Assembly (NCBI GenBank): GCA_900767915.1
Contig: CAAGAX010000060.1
Coordinates: forward strand, 62,001 to 126,000
Direction of reading: 5' to 3'
From: Acholeplasmatales bacterium
Lineage (GTDB): Bacteria > Bacillota_I > Bacilli_A > Acholeplasmatales > Anaeroplasmataceae
Length of the DNA: 64,000 bases
Both the position numbers and the translations under genes were made by a program. Shown piece by piece: positions 63,996 to 64,000 of the stretch (positions are counted from its first letter, which is position 1; every line of letters starts with the position of its first letter). The notes under the pieces were generated by a model. It had not been told where the DNA came from. It worked only from the letters and a program-made list of their open reading frames with translations, and made no database searches.

Positions 63996-64000
63996 TATAA

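Noticed and set aside
1..64000. Mycoplasma-type genetic code (TGA as Trp)
   Set aside because: TGA ends several intact genes (jetC, walJ, ABC-F, sufD) and Trp is encoded by TGG throughout.
1..64000. CRISPR arrays
   Set aside because: No set of regularly spaced direct repeats was seen on reading the window; short AT-rich repeats are explained by composition.

Overview
The window is AT-rich DNA from a low-GC Gram-positive bacterium (Bacillota, Bacilli side; probably an uncultured gut lineage near Erysipelotrichales/RF39-like groups, which is an inference). Evidence: Bacillus-style gene orders (uvrA-hprK-lgt-ppaX-whiA, sufCDSUB, ylbD-ylbE-ylbF, walJ-rlmH, rpsP-khpA), strong AGGAGG-type ribosome binding sites, lipoprotein signal peptides, and small YjcZ-type and YlbD/YlbE proteins that point to sporulation. 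TGA is used as a stop and Trp is encoded by TGG, so this is the standard bacterial code and not the Mycoplasma code.

Layout. 1-1.6 kb (minus): a holin-like membrane protein overlapping a YD-repeat (Rhs-like) surface protein that is interrupted by a frameshift and runs off the left edge. 1.8-6.7 kb: ligA-uvrA repair pair. 6.8-10.8 kb: membrane protein, hprK, an lgt-ppaX gene fusion, whiA. 10.8-15.1 kb: GerS/YdcC-like lipoprotein, unknown membrane-anchored protein, tex. 15.3-21.6 kb (minus): two very large paralogous lipoproteins with weak PrsA/SurA-like features. 21.8-24.5 kb: YjcZ peptide, walJ, rlmH, membrane-anchored endo/exonuclease/phosphatase. 24.6-29.1 kb: uxaB-uxaA-uxaC hexuronate operon. 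29.2-33.6 kb: small membrane protein, leuS, and an aromatic-acid-exporter-like protein fused to a catalytically dead HAD domain. 33.6-38.3 kb: sufCDSUB. 38.4-44.8 kb: a complete type I Wadjet (jetABCD) plasmid-defence operon. 44.8-49.4 kb: rRNA/tRNA methyltransferase, def, sporulation-type small genes, ylbDEF, rpsP, khpA. 49.5-53.3 kb: DegV, a large polytopic membrane protein, a TauE/SafE permease. 53.4-55.8 kb: tRNA-Leu(UAG) followed by a small decayed island (HTH regulator, truncated UvrD helicase, broken AAA_14 ATPase) with a visibly different base composition in part. 55.8-64 kb: aldo/keto reductase, ABC-F ATPase, membrane protein, second DegV, ktrB-ktrA potassium uptake, diacylglycerol kinase-like protein, membrane protein.

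How it fits together. HprK/P makes pyrophosphate when it dephosphorylates Ser46-P-HPr; PpaX hydrolyses it. Here PpaX is physically tethered to the membrane enzyme Lgt next to hprK, which is the most unusual architecture in the window. The Wadjet operon sits among core genes with host-like composition. The region of clear recent decay and transfer is downstream of the tRNA-Leu gene. No CRISPR array, rRNA operon or intact transposase is visible.
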